Source of the DNA: Paracoccaceae bacterium
Lineage (GTDB): Bacteria > Pseudomonadota > Alphaproteobacteria > Rhodobacterales > Rhodobacteraceae
Reading direction: 5' to 3'
DNA length: 64,000 bases
Assembly: GCA_028150825.1 (NCBI GenBank)
Contig: JAOGIM010000001.1
Span: forward strand, 1 to 64,000
The notes beneath the pieces are model-generated. The model was not told the DNA's origin, searched no databases, and saw only the letters and a list, made by a program, of their open reading frames with translations. Position numbers and translations under genes: made by a program. Below are positions 38,118-47,784 of the stretch, piece after piece. Position 1 is the stretch's first letter; each line of letters begins with the position of its first letter.

Positions 38118-38716
38118 TTTTTAGCCTATGAAACGTGTCTTAACACTTATCGTACAGAAATACTGAAGCACAATCTAATGGTTCATCGGCAGCGTTACGC
38201 TTTCAAATATAGGATAATAGTTTAAAGTGTGTGGTACCTAAGTTGAAATATACTTATTCCGTACCTGATACATGAAACGAAATTCGCAATAGCTTTGACA
38301 TCCTCGAAATTACGATTGAGTGGCAATCTCCATAATTGAAATCAACTGTCATAACTGTGTTTAGGTAATTTAAAAAAAGCCCAGCAGGGCATTACACGCA
38401 TCCACTAGGCTTCTAAGTAATATCTCTGTCCACTCAACAACACATTCTTTATTTAACAGAAACCTCACCAGCCAAAGGTTGATTTTTAAGATGCCTTGCT
38501 CAAGTAATTTAACTCGCTTGATATATACAGGCTTCATCATTTAATAGACTGGCATTATTAAGAAGCGGTGGACTGGGAGTATCTCCCCATCGCTTAAAAT
38601 TAATAATTTCTCGTTATTGCATGAACTTCAGCTTTAGATAGATTTTTATCTTTATCAGCGTGGAATTTTATTTTAGAGCACAAGTAACTTTTTTTGACCA
38701 GCAAAGTGATATAAAG
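38118..38716. other. Intergenic region with a minus-strand terminator
   Basis: 600 bp without a clear protein gene. The only strong signal is the terminator at 38372-38390, read on the minus strand, although no minus-strand gene precedes it. A small RNA or unannotated short peptide gene transcribed leftward across 38390-38650 would explain it. Confidence 0.4.
38372..38390 (-). terminator. Rho-independent terminator on minus strand
   Basis: On the minus strand: GCCC-TGCT-GGGC stem-loop followed immediately by seven T. Stem bases 38379-38382 and 38387-38390, T-run from 38372. Compact, textbook form. No annotated minus-strand gene lies upstream, so it implies an unknown transcript. Confidence 0.65.
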
Positions 38717-39190
38717 ATGAATCCCGTGACCACTCCTAAAAAAACTGAAAAGGTTTCAAAAACAACAGAAGCCAAAATAACAGATGGCGTAAAGACTGAT
38801 AGCGCAAAGACCGATAGCGCAAAGACTGATAGCGCAAAGACTGATAGCGCAAAGACTGAAGCGACTGCTTCTGACAATAAATCTGATAAAAAACCTCAAT
38901 CGGCGGCGCAAACGTCGATCAGCCATTTTTCGAGTGTTTCAACACCAGAATACAGACAGGGTTGGGACCATATTTTTGGTGCGCGGAAGGAGACTATATC
39001 TCAGGACGAGAAAACCCAGTGTAAGTTACCAGAAAATTTAACCATAACCCACACCGACATTGACAGGACACTTTACGATGCTTTGGAGCAAAAATTCAAA
39101 GCCTTAGCACAAAAAGAAGGGTATGATTTTGAAGAGCTCATCCGATTGACAGATTTAAGATACACAATCACTTGCGAGTTTAAAGAGTGA
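38717..39190 (+). CDS. Hypothetical protein with KTDSA repeats
   Basis: 157 aa from ATG 38717 (a TTG/ATG-less extension to 38660 is possible but lacks a start signal). The first ~70 residues are low complexity, Lys/Thr/Ser/Ala-rich, with the pentapeptide KTDSA repeated; the C-terminal half is folded-looking (EYRQGWDHIFGAR, YDALEQKFKALAQKEGYDFEELIRLTDL). No membrane helix. Family not recognised. The repeat is unstable at DNA level and could vary in copy number. Confidence 0.6.
   Translation: MNPVTTPKKTEKVSKTTEAKITDGVKTDSAKTDSAKTDSAKTDSAKTEATASDNKSDKKPQSAAQTSISHFSSVSTPEYRQGWDHIFGARKETISQDEKTQCKLPENLTITHTDIDRTLYDALEQKFKALAQKEGYDFEELIRLTDLRYTITCEFKE
38791..38859 (+). repeat. 15-bp tandem repeat inside a coding region
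   Basis: Unit AAAGACTGATAGCGC, four full copies (one with a C for T change) and a partial fifth. It is in frame, each unit adding KTDSA to the protein. Copy-number change would keep the frame. Confidence 0.9.
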
Positions 39191-39947
39191 TGGAGCGGCT
39201 GGTAGGCTGACAACATACACTCTCACGCCGTACCAAACGATCACTATGTAATGTAGCACAGAATATTTTATGAATCAATCAAATATTCACTTTCTGTTCT
39301 TTTTTATACATTATTTGTTCTAGTATGTTCTTTTTATGACTTGGTCATTTGAGTATTAAAGAAGTTGAACTGTAAAAAATCAGAGTAAAAAAATATCAAC
39401 CTCTTAAGCGATTTATCTACCGAACATAGCCAAATCTAAATTTTATCAAAACTAACATATTAGAGGTAAACTTCACTTGAACTTTTAGGGACTGCCCAGA
39501 AGACAGGCTATTCTATTTGGATAAATTTAATGGTGGAAAATCTTGTCCTTACTCAAAAACACCTTGGATTTGGCATCTCAACCAACTGGAAGTTAATTGG
39601 CGTGCATCATCTTTATTCTATGACCAAGTCATTGGATGAGATGCGCCAGCTCTTTCAGGACTTTAGAGCAATGAGCAGATTGAAATGAATACAGGTGCCC
39701 AAGATAGAGATCCGCACATGATTATTAATAACTTTATCCTATGGTCACGTAAAAACAATATATCTAACGCTTTTGCCAGTAATCCTATCACCTGATAATT
39801 TTGACATATTGTTCAATGGCTCACGTCGATGGGGCTCAAAAATTATTGATGCCATTCATCGAAAGAGATACATATCTCCCCACGGGGAAAAGGGCCTTTA
39901 ATCTGATGCTGTCCAAGACACGTGAAAGGCCTAATAACTGAGGGTAT
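39191..39947. other. 757-bp gene-poor stretch
   Basis: No gene I can support. A 52-codon plus frame at 39530-39688 (MVENLVLTQKHLGFGIS) has no good ribosome site. A long imperfect inverted repeat GGCCTTT ... AAAGGCC near 39890-39935 lies just downstream of the UbiB-like gene stop and may act as its terminator. Confidence 0.35.
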
Positions 39948-41279
39948 CTAAGGTCGCATCACACTTATCATCTGATCCTTTAATATCTGTTTAAGCGGCA
40001 AAGCCACACCAAGTTTTCGCAATAAAAATACAAGGCCAAGTAGTTTCCGCTGAACCAGTAAAAGCTCAGCAGGAATCAAGGAGGGCGGTGCCACTTTTGC
40101 AAATTCTTGCACTGTTCGCGCATTAAAAAGTTCAAAAACCTTACTGTCAGAGAAAGAAAAAAAATCGTGCTCATGCAGCTCTGACAACCCAGTCGATATT
40201 ACGTTTTCAAGCAGGTTTGAAACCTCATGAGGCAACTTTTCCGGCATCAGTTTCTCTTTGACTAAAGTGGCAGAAACGCCGTCTTGATCATTATCAAGAA
40301 CATGTTGAAGTAATGTCTCATAGGTTTTCACAACAGACTTAGGAAGAACAACCGTGGCCCCAAAATCCAGCAACTTAAGTTGTTTGGCCTGCGTATCATA
40401 ACGAAAATTAGCAAAGTTTGGGTCTGTTTGTACAAGCTGAAATTCAAAAATTTCACGGATTGTCCAAGTCACCAAAAGATGTGCAATATGTTCGCGTTCA
40501 AGAGGAGCGAAATGGTCCATAGTGTCAAATTCGTACCCCTCCTCAAACGACATCATCAAAATCTCGGGCGTTGAGAAATCTGCCACAACGTTGGGAACCA
40601 CAATACACGTTTCACTCTGTGCTAAATCATCGAAGGTTTGCAGATATTTTGCTTCTCTTGAGTAATTTGTTTCGGCAACCAACCGCTCTTGGCAAATTTC
40701 GAGGTAATGCTCGAAATCAAGTTCTTTTGGCAATATACCACTAAAACGCGCCATCAATCTCAAATTATTCACATCATTTTTTATCGATTTCTTAATATTT
40801 GGAAACTGAACCTTTATCGCGACCTTTCGCCCATCGAGCAAAACCCCCCTATGAACTTGCCCAATGGACGCAGCTGCAAATGGCCGAACGTCAAAACTGC
40901 TAAATTGTTTGCACCAGTCTAGACCCCAATTCTCATTCAGAACCAAACGTAATTGCTTTGGAGGCATAGCATATCCGTTTGCCCTAAGTCGGGCAAGGGT
41001 AGCAACAAACTCTGGTGGAAGAAGCTCCGTGTCGTCCATTGACATCAACTGACCAAGTTTCATAGCCGCACCGCGCATGTGCGCTAACGAATTGGCAATA
41101 TCTTCAAAATTGTTTGGGCTTAACATCATAGACCTAAGCGATGGGACCTGCCCACGGCCAATATCCTTAGTCGCAGATTTTGCTAAGTTTAACCCCAGCT
41201 TCAGCGCTAGACCACCAAATCCTGCGGTCCGTTCAACTCGGCTACTCGGAATACGGCTGGATGTAATTACTCTGCTCAT
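39948..41279 (-). CDS. ABC1/AarF/UbiB-family atypical protein kinase-like protein
   Basis: 443 aa. Family signatures: KxGQ motif in GAAMKLGQLMSMDD, Ala-rich loop PFAAASIGQVHRG, the Lys in VAIKVQFP, Glu in ETNYSREAKYL, and the degenerate catalytic loop QTDPNFANFRYD plus LLDFGAT. Such proteins act in ubiquinone biosynthesis or lipid handling in bacteria and use ATP. It is shorter at the C-terminus than UbiB (no clear double membrane helix), so it is probably an AarF-like paralogue. Alone on its strand. Confidence 0.86.
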   Translation of the reverse strand: MSRVITSSRIPSSRVERTAGFGGLALKLGLNLAKSATKDIGRGQVPSLRSMMLSPNNFEDIANSLAHMRGAAMKLGQLMSMDDTELLPPEFVATLARLRANGYAMPPKQLRLVLNENWGLDWCKQFSSFDVRPFAAASIGQVHRGVLLDGRKVAIKVQFPNIKKSIKNDVNNLRLMARFSGILPKELDFEHYLEICQERLVAETNYSREAKYLQTFDDLAQSETCIVVPNVVADFSTPEILMMSFEEGYEFDTMDHFAPLEREHIAHLLVTWTIREIFEFQLVQTDPNFANFRYDTQAKQLKLLDFGATVVLPKSVVKTYETLLQHVLDNDQDGVSATLVKEKLMPEKLPHEVSNLLENVISTGLSELHEHDFFSFSDSKVFELFNARTVQEFAKVAPPSLIPAELLLVQRKLLGLVFLLRKLGVALPLKQILKDQMISVMRP

Positions 41280-41685
41280 GAACCGCCCTCTTCTTAGTCT
41301 GCTTTTTAATTAGAACGCGTAAAACAATTTACAAAAATGAAGGGTATTTTTATAAAAATTTTCTCTTAAATGAAGTGGCGCAGCCAGTCGATACCTTTCA
41401 GAACAAAGTGATCAACGGCAAAAACTCACTCAGCCCATCATCCCATGATCCAGATGCCCATCGCAGACAAAAGCTGGGTAATGCCATACCACATTACAAA
41501 TTAAACCTGTCATTTTGGGGCATTTCTCCAAGCCTGGCAAACAATACTCTTCTGAGACACATGGCGCTAATACTCATTACGAAATCCAAATATATGGATC
41601 GACTTGCAAATTTCACCAATTCCTGTTTGGCTAACAAAGCAAGGTTTTTCCCAGCTATATTCTCTTCTAAATTTAAGGAAATGCG
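41280..41685. other. Intergenic region upstream of the dual ATPase gene
   Basis: About 405 bp. A 105-codon plus frame at 41375-41692 lacks any recognised domain and overlaps the ATPase start. I see no transporter-permease remnant here, which matters because the next gene lacks its usual partners. Confidence 0.4.
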
Positions 41686-43344
41686 TTGGTAAATTCTAGC
41701 ACTCCGATCCTAGAAATCAAAGATCTTTCTATCGCACTACCGAAGCGGGCAGATCGGGCATATGCTGTTGAGAATGTGACGTTGACAGTAAACCGAGGTG
41801 AAATCCTATGTATTGTAGGGGAAAGTGGCTCGGGAAAATCGGTAATGACTAGTGCTATATTGAAGGATGTTGCTCAAGGTCTCACCATTACTTCAGGGCA
41901 GATTTTATTTGATGGACATGATGTTTTAAAGCTAGCGCAAAAAGAGCTTAATTCCTTACGAGGTTCGCGAATTTCGATGATCTATCAAGAGCCTATGGCC
42001 GCGCTTAACCCGGCTGTGCGCATTGGCAGACAAGTTGAGGAAGTCTTTAGCCTACACCGTCCAGAAATCTCGGCTCAGCAGCGAAGGAGGGAAACCATCA
42101 ACCTTCTTAAGCAAATGAAACTGCCAACACCGGACCGTATCTATGCAAGTTATCCCCATCAGGTCTCAGGAGGCCAATGTCAGCGTATTGTGATTGCTAT
42201 GGCGTTAGCTTGCATGCCTGACGTTCTTATAGCGGATGAACCTACTACCGCGTTAGATGTGACCACACAGGCTGAAATTCTAAAACTGGTTCAAGACCTT
42301 AAAGATATTTATGACAATGCAATTATTTTCATCACGCATGATTTTGGAATTGTGGCAGACGTAGCTGATCGTGTTGCCGTTATGTGTAAAGGAAAAATCA
42401 TTGAAGAGGGTTCAAAGGGAGATATGTTGTTGCACCCAAAAGAACCGTACACCAGGCTTTTAGTGGATGCGATGCCCCTGCTTGAAACAAGTCGTGCTCC
42501 TGATCAAACACGCCAAGATGACCCCGTAGTTGAAGTTACCTCGCTTCACAAAATTTATGGTTCTGGATCCAAGGAAGTACATGCCCTTAATGACGCCAAT
42601 TTTGTCTTACGCAAAGGTGAAACTTTGGGCGTTGTTGGAGAAAGTGGTTCTGGGAAATCGACATTGGCAAAGACATTGATACGACTTACCGAGCCGACCT
42701 CTGGATCCGTTATGATCAACCATTATGATTTTCTAAGCCTGTCAGACAAAGACTTGGTCAAAGCACGCAAAAATATTCAAGTGATTTTTCAAGATCCCTT
42801 TGGCTCTCTTAATCCCTGCCAGACGGTGGGCTATATGATCACACGCGGCCTTTTACTCCAAGGGGTTGCACCAGAGCGAGCACGCGACCGCGCGATATCG
42901 CTCTTAGGCCAAGTCGGCTTGGGAGAACAATCCCTCAAACGTAAACCGATTAATTTCTCTGGCGGGCAACGCCAGCGGATTGGTATCGCCCGGGCCCTGC
43001 CGATGGAACCCGATGTCGTTGTGGCGGACGAAAGTGTTTCAGCTTTGGATTTATCGGTGCAAAAACAAGTCTTGAGATTAATGAATGATCTGCAGGTAAA
43101 ATACAAAATGGCAATTATTTTTATCACTCACGACTTGAGAGTGGCGGCCCAAATATCTGATTACATTACAGTGATGGAAAAGGGCGTGATGGTCGAGTTT
43201 GGCCCAGCAGAAAAGGTTTTCAACAATCCAAAGCATGATTATACGAAAAGGCTTCTGGAAGCAGCTCCAGGGCGCGATTGGAGCCCGCCCAGACTTGATC
43301 CAGGAGAAGCGGCACAAATAGTTAAAGACATGGAAGGCGTTTAA
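41686..43344 (+). CDS. Peptide/nickel-type ABC transporter, fused dual ATPase (DppD-DppF-like)
   Basis: 552 aa from TTG 41686, preceded by AAGGA at good spacing. Two complete ABC domains: Walker A GESGSGKSVMTS and GESGSGKSTLAKT, signatures VSGGQCQRIV and FSGGQRQRIG, Walker B VLIADEPTTALD and VVVADESVSALD. This fused form belongs to oligopeptide, glutathione or microcin-type importers. No permease or binding-protein gene is adjacent in the window on either side, so it works with components encoded elsewhere or is an orphan. Convergent with the MttB-like gene. Confidence 0.9.
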   Translation: MVNSSTPILEIKDLSIALPKRADRAYAVENVTLTVNRGEILCIVGESGSGKSVMTSAILKDVAQGLTITSGQILFDGHDVLKLAQKELNSLRGSRISMIYQEPMAALNPAVRIGRQVEEVFSLHRPEISAQQRRRETINLLKQMKLPTPDRIYASYPHQVSGGQCQRIVIAMALACMPDVLIADEPTTALDVTTQAEILKLVQDLKDIYDNAIIFITHDFGIVADVADRVAVMCKGKIIEEGSKGDMLLHPKEPYTRLLVDAMPLLETSRAPDQTRQDDPVVEVTSLHKIYGSGSKEVHALNDANFVLRKGETLGVVGESGSGKSTLAKTLIRLTEPTSGSVMINHYDFLSLSDKDLVKARKNIQVIFQDPFGSLNPCQTVGYMITRGLLLQGVAPERARDRAISLLGQVGLGEQSLKRKPINFSGGQRQRIGIARALPMEPDVVVADESVSALDLSVQKQVLRLMNDLQVKYKMAIIFITHDLRVAAQISDYITVMEKGVMVEFGPAEKVFNNPKHDYTKRLLEAAPGRDWSPPRLDPGEAAQIVKDMEGV

Positions 43345-43390
43345 CCTGCGGGCTCACTAAGGCGCAACTCATAGATCTCGCGGCACCTAC

Positions 43391-44896
43391 CTAGTTAGCT
43401 GGCCCCTGTAAGAGACCAAATCTCTGCAAATAATGGGCGCGAATATCTTCTGGGCCGTGCGATGGAAAATAATTTTTCAAAACGCCCCGGGCAACAATGC
43501 TCGCACGCTGACCCATATCAAAACGGTCAGTGTTCTCCCACTCGCCGATAGGTGATCTATCCGCAATGTCGGGATAAAGAAAGTCGCTCCGCATACGAGC
43601 ATAGGTTTCCGGGCGCCCAAGAAAGTGACCCTCTCCAGCGACAACTTCTGAAATAGCCTTTAGTCCCAGTGTCTCATCAGAGACTTCAGGCAAGACATTA
43701 CCCCTTAGAATTGCACCAAGCATATCATTGTCAGCAACCATAGCTCCATAATCGACCCCCATCAGCCCGGCCTGAGCTCCTGCAGCTTGGGTAATCAGAT
43801 TGGCGCCAGCCTGCAAAGCAGACTGAACCGTTAATGTTTTCTCATACCCAGCCTGAAAATCTGCCAGTTTACTGTCCGTGGCACCTGCGATCACCGAACA
43901 TGGCATATTCCAATGGCCCAGCACTTGAGCTGCCATACCAGTAGCCATGGCTTGCTCACCAGCACCTCCAGCCATTCCACCGGTGCGCAAATCTGTGATC
44001 ATAGGTCGAGGACCGGCAATCCCAGATGCTTGTGGATCAAGTGCATGCACAAAAGCAATGCCCGCCAGAGTTTCGGCCAAAGTTTGCGCCACCGAGCCTG
44101 CAAGCGTTACAGGACTCGATGCCCCCAACTGACCAAAAACATTACAATGCACCGGTATCCCTGCCCGGACGGCAGCTTCCATCACTTGGATACTTTCAAC
44201 ATGCATGCGTAACGGCGGAACAGCATGGTTGATGTTCAACGACAGAAAAGGTCGCGCTCTAAATTGGTCTTCACCACCCGCAAGCTCATAACAAAGTGAT
44301 GCAATTTCATGTACATGAGTTGGCTTTGCGGCCTGTACCATGACGTGTTTGGACGTTCCTAAAAGGGAGGCGGCAGCCGTTGCAAGATCAAAATCAAGTG
44401 GATCTTCAACATCGCGGGCTACCAAGGAACGAGAAAAGAAGTGAATATGTGGCAAAGAGTCCGCCAATCGCGCGGCAGCGTAAAGATCTGCAAGTGTGGA
44501 GGGTCGGTATTCGCCTTTTTCTTCATCAAACACATTCGGGGCGGCGCCACCAGTTCCCGTGTAAGCAGCTGTGCCACCAACTTTAAGGTCATGTTTGGGC
44601 GACTGTCCTGCTAACAAGATAGTGTCTGGTCCGTCTCTTATTGCTCGTTCAATCAAGTCCTGGGGATAAATCAAACGATCCCTAACAACTTTTCCACCCG
44701 CTTTTTGAATGACCTTGACAAGATTATTAGGCGCTTCAGACACACCAATAGTTGTCAAAATCTCAATTGCAGATTCACCGATCATAGTGATTTTGTTTTC
44801 ATCTAATGGAGCCCATCGCCCACCCGTTGCGGTGAGATCAGGTAAGACATCTAAAACCTGATCAATGCCTGCAGACTTGCGTCCCCTGCGCGCCAT
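43391..44896 (-). CDS. MttB-family (trimethylamine methyltransferase-like) protein, non-pyrrolysine
   Basis: 501 aa from ATG 44896; this ATG shares its A with the upstream amidinotransferase stop (TAATG), so the longer frame start at 44971 is rejected. The sequence follows the MttB family fold, with EILTTIGVSEAPNNLVKVIQKAGGKV, GTAAYTGTGGAAPNVFDEEKGEYR, GIAGPRPMITDLRTGGMAGGAGEQAM and YEKTLTVQSALQAGANLITQAAG. True TMA methyltransferases carry a pyrrolysine encoded by in-frame TAG; here the frame is uninterrupted, so it is a non-Pyl MttB homologue of the MtgB (glycine betaine) type. It should pass a methyl group to a corrinoid protein, but none is encoded here. Confidence 0.85.
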   Translation of the reverse strand: MARRGRKSAGIDQVLDVLPDLTATGGRWAPLDENKITMIGESAIEILTTIGVSEAPNNLVKVIQKAGGKVVRDRLIYPQDLIERAIRDGPDTILLAGQSPKHDLKVGGTAAYTGTGGAAPNVFDEEKGEYRPSTLADLYAAARLADSLPHIHFFSRSLVARDVEDPLDFDLATAAASLLGTSKHVMVQAAKPTHVHEIASLCYELAGGEDQFRARPFLSLNINHAVPPLRMHVESIQVMEAAVRAGIPVHCNVFGQLGASSPVTLAGSVAQTLAETLAGIAFVHALDPQASGIAGPRPMITDLRTGGMAGGAGEQAMATGMAAQVLGHWNMPCSVIAGATDSKLADFQAGYEKTLTVQSALQAGANLITQAAGAQAGLMGVDYGAMVADNDMLGAILRGNVLPEVSDETLGLKAISEVVAGEGHFLGRPETYARMRSDFLYPDIADRSPIGEWENTDRFDMGQRASIVARGVLKNYFPSHGPEDIRAHYLQRFGLLQGPAN

Positions 44897-46017
44897 TAGC
44901 CCAGAGCGCCTGACTGATCGGGAAAGTAATCCTCGCAAGACCCCTCGCGATACACATCGGCAGTACAGCAATGCAAACCACCCCCAAAGGCATAGGCGTC
45001 ACGTAAATCTACTGGTATCACTTCCATTCCAAGCTTGTCCATTTGCTCGGCTTGATAGATTTCCGAGGCCTCCACACAGACCGTTTTAGGATCTAACACC
45101 AACACATTCATACTTAGCCATGTCGACGAATAGCAGAGGGCCGGAGGCGCATTATGAGCCGGCTGGGCCGCATCTATAATCTCCCAGCTATTTTTTTCAA
45201 ATAGGCTGCGTTGTTCGTCGGGTAAGCGCCGCTGGGGATTGTTTAGGATTAAACCCGGCTTCAACGGCGTGAACGTAGCATCGATATGTATTGGATACGG
45301 ATCACCCGGAAAGTTAACTGTGTGCACACGATGATCAGGAAAATGTCTTCGGAGCCACTCTATCCCCTTAAGATTAGTTGTGAAGCCATGTTGTACGACA
45401 AGATCCCGTCCAAAACGCAAAACATCCGCAGCATCAAACAATGGCTCTTCTTCAGTTGTCACAAAAAACTTTTCTGCCGCCCATTTCAGACGTTTTTCAA
45501 CGCCAATTTTCTCCGACAGGTAGTCGGGATGGTAATCTACATCCGTCAGGCGAGGTTTGGGCGCCGCTTCATGGCGAAAATTAGGATCTTCATTCCAATA
45601 CTGCTGCAGCAGAGGGCGGTAGCAGAGATACTCAAACCATCGACAGCGATAAGACATAGTTGCTTCTAAAATTTCCGGCCCCACAGTCAGTAAAACATCA
45701 CGTGGAGGCATGCAACCAAACTGGCTCTGAGTGCGAAAGTCTGGCGTCGTGGCAGGCTGTGCAAAATCAATGGGCGTTGGACGATCCACTTTGACGCCCC
45801 GGCTTTTCAGCATATTGGCAAAATTATTTAATAGCTCGTTGGCCCGATCGATGGTCTCTTGTGGACGGCGACCCCATTGACCGCGCATATCGCTGTCTTC
45901 GGGAACTTTGGCATCAAGCGCCGGTTCTTCCGGTGGAATATGACAATCATCAGCACAGCCCACGATAACATGTTTCAGAGGATCCCACTCGTTCCAACTA
46001 TTGACAACTGTGCTCAT
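44896..46017 (-). CDS. Glycine/inosamine amidinotransferase-like enzyme
   Basis: 373 aa. Guanidino-modifying (pentein) fold: WNEWDPLKHVIVGCADD at the N-terminus, catalytic Asp in FDAADVLRFGRDL, catalytic His in PIHIDATFTPLK, and the nucleophile Cys350 in GGGLHCCTADVYREG, equivalent to the AGAT FHCWTCD motif. The enzyme should transfer the amidino group from arginine to an amine acceptor, giving a guanidino compound and ornithine. It is translationally coupled to the MttB-like gene, suggesting the acceptor or product carries N-methyl groups. Glycine (creatine-type chemistry) is one option; acceptor not proven. Confidence 0.88.
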   Translation of the reverse strand: MSTVVNSWNEWDPLKHVIVGCADDCHIPPEEPALDAKVPEDSDMRGQWGRRPQETIDRANELLNNFANMLKSRGVKVDRPTPIDFAQPATTPDFRTQSQFGCMPPRDVLLTVGPEILEATMSYRCRWFEYLCYRPLLQQYWNEDPNFRHEAAPKPRLTDVDYHPDYLSEKIGVEKRLKWAAEKFFVTTEEEPLFDAADVLRFGRDLVVQHGFTTNLKGIEWLRRHFPDHRVHTVNFPGDPYPIHIDATFTPLKPGLILNNPQRRLPDEQRSLFEKNSWEIIDAAQPAHNAPPALCYSSTWLSMNVLVLDPKTVCVEASEIYQAEQMDKLGMEVIPVDLRDAYAFGGGLHCCTADVYREGSCEDYFPDQSGALG

Positions 46018-46485
46018 ACCAGGACCTTACCATATTGATTATCTTATTCGCACCTTCACCAGTTTCCAGCCTGATGCAATCAAAAAACCAAACCTTTGAC
46101 GGTGAAATAGACTTTTCTTTTCGAGTAAGTGCATTGCCCCTAAAAAGATTTAGTTTTCGACAGAATAAAAAATCAAAACAATTAAACGCAAGCTTAATTG
46201 AAATGCCTTATTAATCTGATTTGACTGGTAGTAAAAAAGAAAAGGACTGTTTTAAATAACACGTCGCAAGCCGTACAAGGCCATATCAAAATGCGCCTAT
46301 CATCAAAAAAAGTTAATTTAAGAGAAATGACAATTGTCAATTAATTCCGTCACAATTTTTGCCATAGGCAGACTAATATATCTCGAAAAATCTGGAAATT
46401 TGCCGTCTAGAGATGCCAAGGGATCGATATACCCTTCTAAAGGCTCAAAACCCATGGCAGAGACGTCATATTCACGACTAAGCTT
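46018..46485. other. Intergenic region, no recognised features
   Basis: About 470 bp, upstream of the amidinotransferase and downstream of the beta-lactamase-fold gene (both minus). It should hold the amidinotransferase promoter. No RNA gene or terminator with a T-run was found. Confidence 0.4.
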
Positions 46486-47652
46486 TTATAGAATTGCTAC
46501 AATAGAGCGCAGAGCTTCGATATTATCCTCACCGACACCATCGTCTAGAAATTGCCTGTTGGCACTGTTCAGAGCGATCACCACTTTGGCAGTGCGGTCA
46601 ATATAAATATACTGGCCATAGACCCCACGCGCAAAAAACTCACCTTCTTTGGGATTATTGGCAGCAACCCACCACTGGTATCCATATCCATCTTCTCCGG
46701 GGAGGGTTTTTGCGCTAGCCACAGTGGAAGTTCTTATCCATTGTTTGGGAACAATCTGCTTACCTTCGTATTCACCATCTTGCTGGATCATCAACCCGAA
46801 GCGAGCATAATCGCGCGTTCTCAGGTTCAATCCCCCCAAAACAAACGCAACGCCTTCGCCGTCTGTGAGGTAATAAGGCGCCTCCTCAAACCCAAGATGT
46901 CTTATAATCTTATCTGATAAGAGATCAGGGATCGAACGACCTGTTGCACCTCGCAATACCATGCCAATGACATGCGTATCAATAGAAACATATTGCATGA
47001 CCTCTCCAGGTTTGGCAAAGCGATGTTGCAATTTTGCTGCAAACCCATCCAAAGTTCCACCAAGGGCAAGTTCACGCCCCATACGATTTATATCCGAATT
47101 CTTATCTAGGTATTCTTCGTCAAACATAACTCCGCTAGACATCTGAAGTACATTGCGCAAACTCACTTGGTCATAGGCACTTCCTTTTAGCGCGGGTGCA
47201 TATTTGACGACTGGATCGTCCATAGAGGCGATGGCGCCTTCCTTTAAAAGAATACCAGTCAGGGCCGATAAAAAGCTTTTGGCTACAGACCAAGATATCC
47301 GCAAATCATTTGGCTGTGTTCCAAGATAATAGTTTTCATAAGCCAGCTTGGCGTCCTTGAGAACGACCAAAGCAGTGACCCTACGAGCGACTATCCACTC
47401 CTCTAATTCCGAAGTTAGAGACAAACGATTAGTCATTAAAAAATTGCTCACAGGAGCATCGCCACGCGATACTGTCGTATGCAAAAACGCATGGTTCATA
47501 TGGCTGAAATTATGAATTATTCTCTCAGCAGAAAATAAAGAGTTCACTGCCAACAAACGCATTAATTCTTTCCAACGAAATAGAAACACAGCGCGTAAAC
47601 CCAAGGCGATTGGGATCAATGCTGTGACTGCGCGTTTGCCATATTTAATCAT
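46486..47652 (-). CDS. Beta-lactamase-fold serine hydrolase (class C/penicillin-binding-protein type)
   Basis: 388 aa. A hydrophobic N-terminal segment (AVTALIPIALGLRAVFLF) could be a signal anchor. SxxK motif SWSVAKSFLSALTG holds the active Ser and Lys; YVSIDTHVIGMVLRG supplies the Tyr-x-Ser/Asn-type motif and GVYGQYIYIDRTAKVVIAL near the end is the third-motif strand. Family members hydrolyse beta-lactams, esters or peptides; a resistance role is not implied. No partner gene. Confidence 0.82.
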   Translation of the reverse strand: MIKYGKRAVTALIPIALGLRAVFLFRWKELMRLLAVNSLFSAERIIHNFSHMNHAFLHTTVSRGDAPVSNFLMTNRLSLTSELEEWIVARRVTALVVLKDAKLAYENYYLGTQPNDLRISWSVAKSFLSALTGILLKEGAIASMDDPVVKYAPALKGSAYDQVSLRNVLQMSSGVMFDEEYLDKNSDINRMGRELALGGTLDGFAAKLQHRFAKPGEVMQYVSIDTHVIGMVLRGATGRSIPDLLSDKIIRHLGFEEAPYYLTDGEGVAFVLGGLNLRTRDYARFGLMIQQDGEYEGKQIVPKQWIRTSTVASAKTLPGEDGYGYQWWVAANNPKEGEFFARGVYGQYIYIDRTAKVVIALNSANRQFLDDGVGEDNIEALRSIVAIL

Positions 47653-47784
47653 CTCTGTTCAGCCCAACAATAATTAGGTTTGCAGCGATTCACATGAAAT
47701 AAAAAATATACTTTCACAACGGATTACCTATAATTACTATTGTGATTTTCTCTGGGTTTAATAATAGCTTTGGCTTCGCTTGGT

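Noticed and set aside
39530-39688. 52-codon plus frame MVENLVLTQK
   Set aside because: No ribosome site and no known domain; kept only as part of the gap description.
41375-41692. 105-codon plus frame upstream of the dual ATPase
   Set aside because: No domain, overlaps the ATPase start, not a transporter permease.
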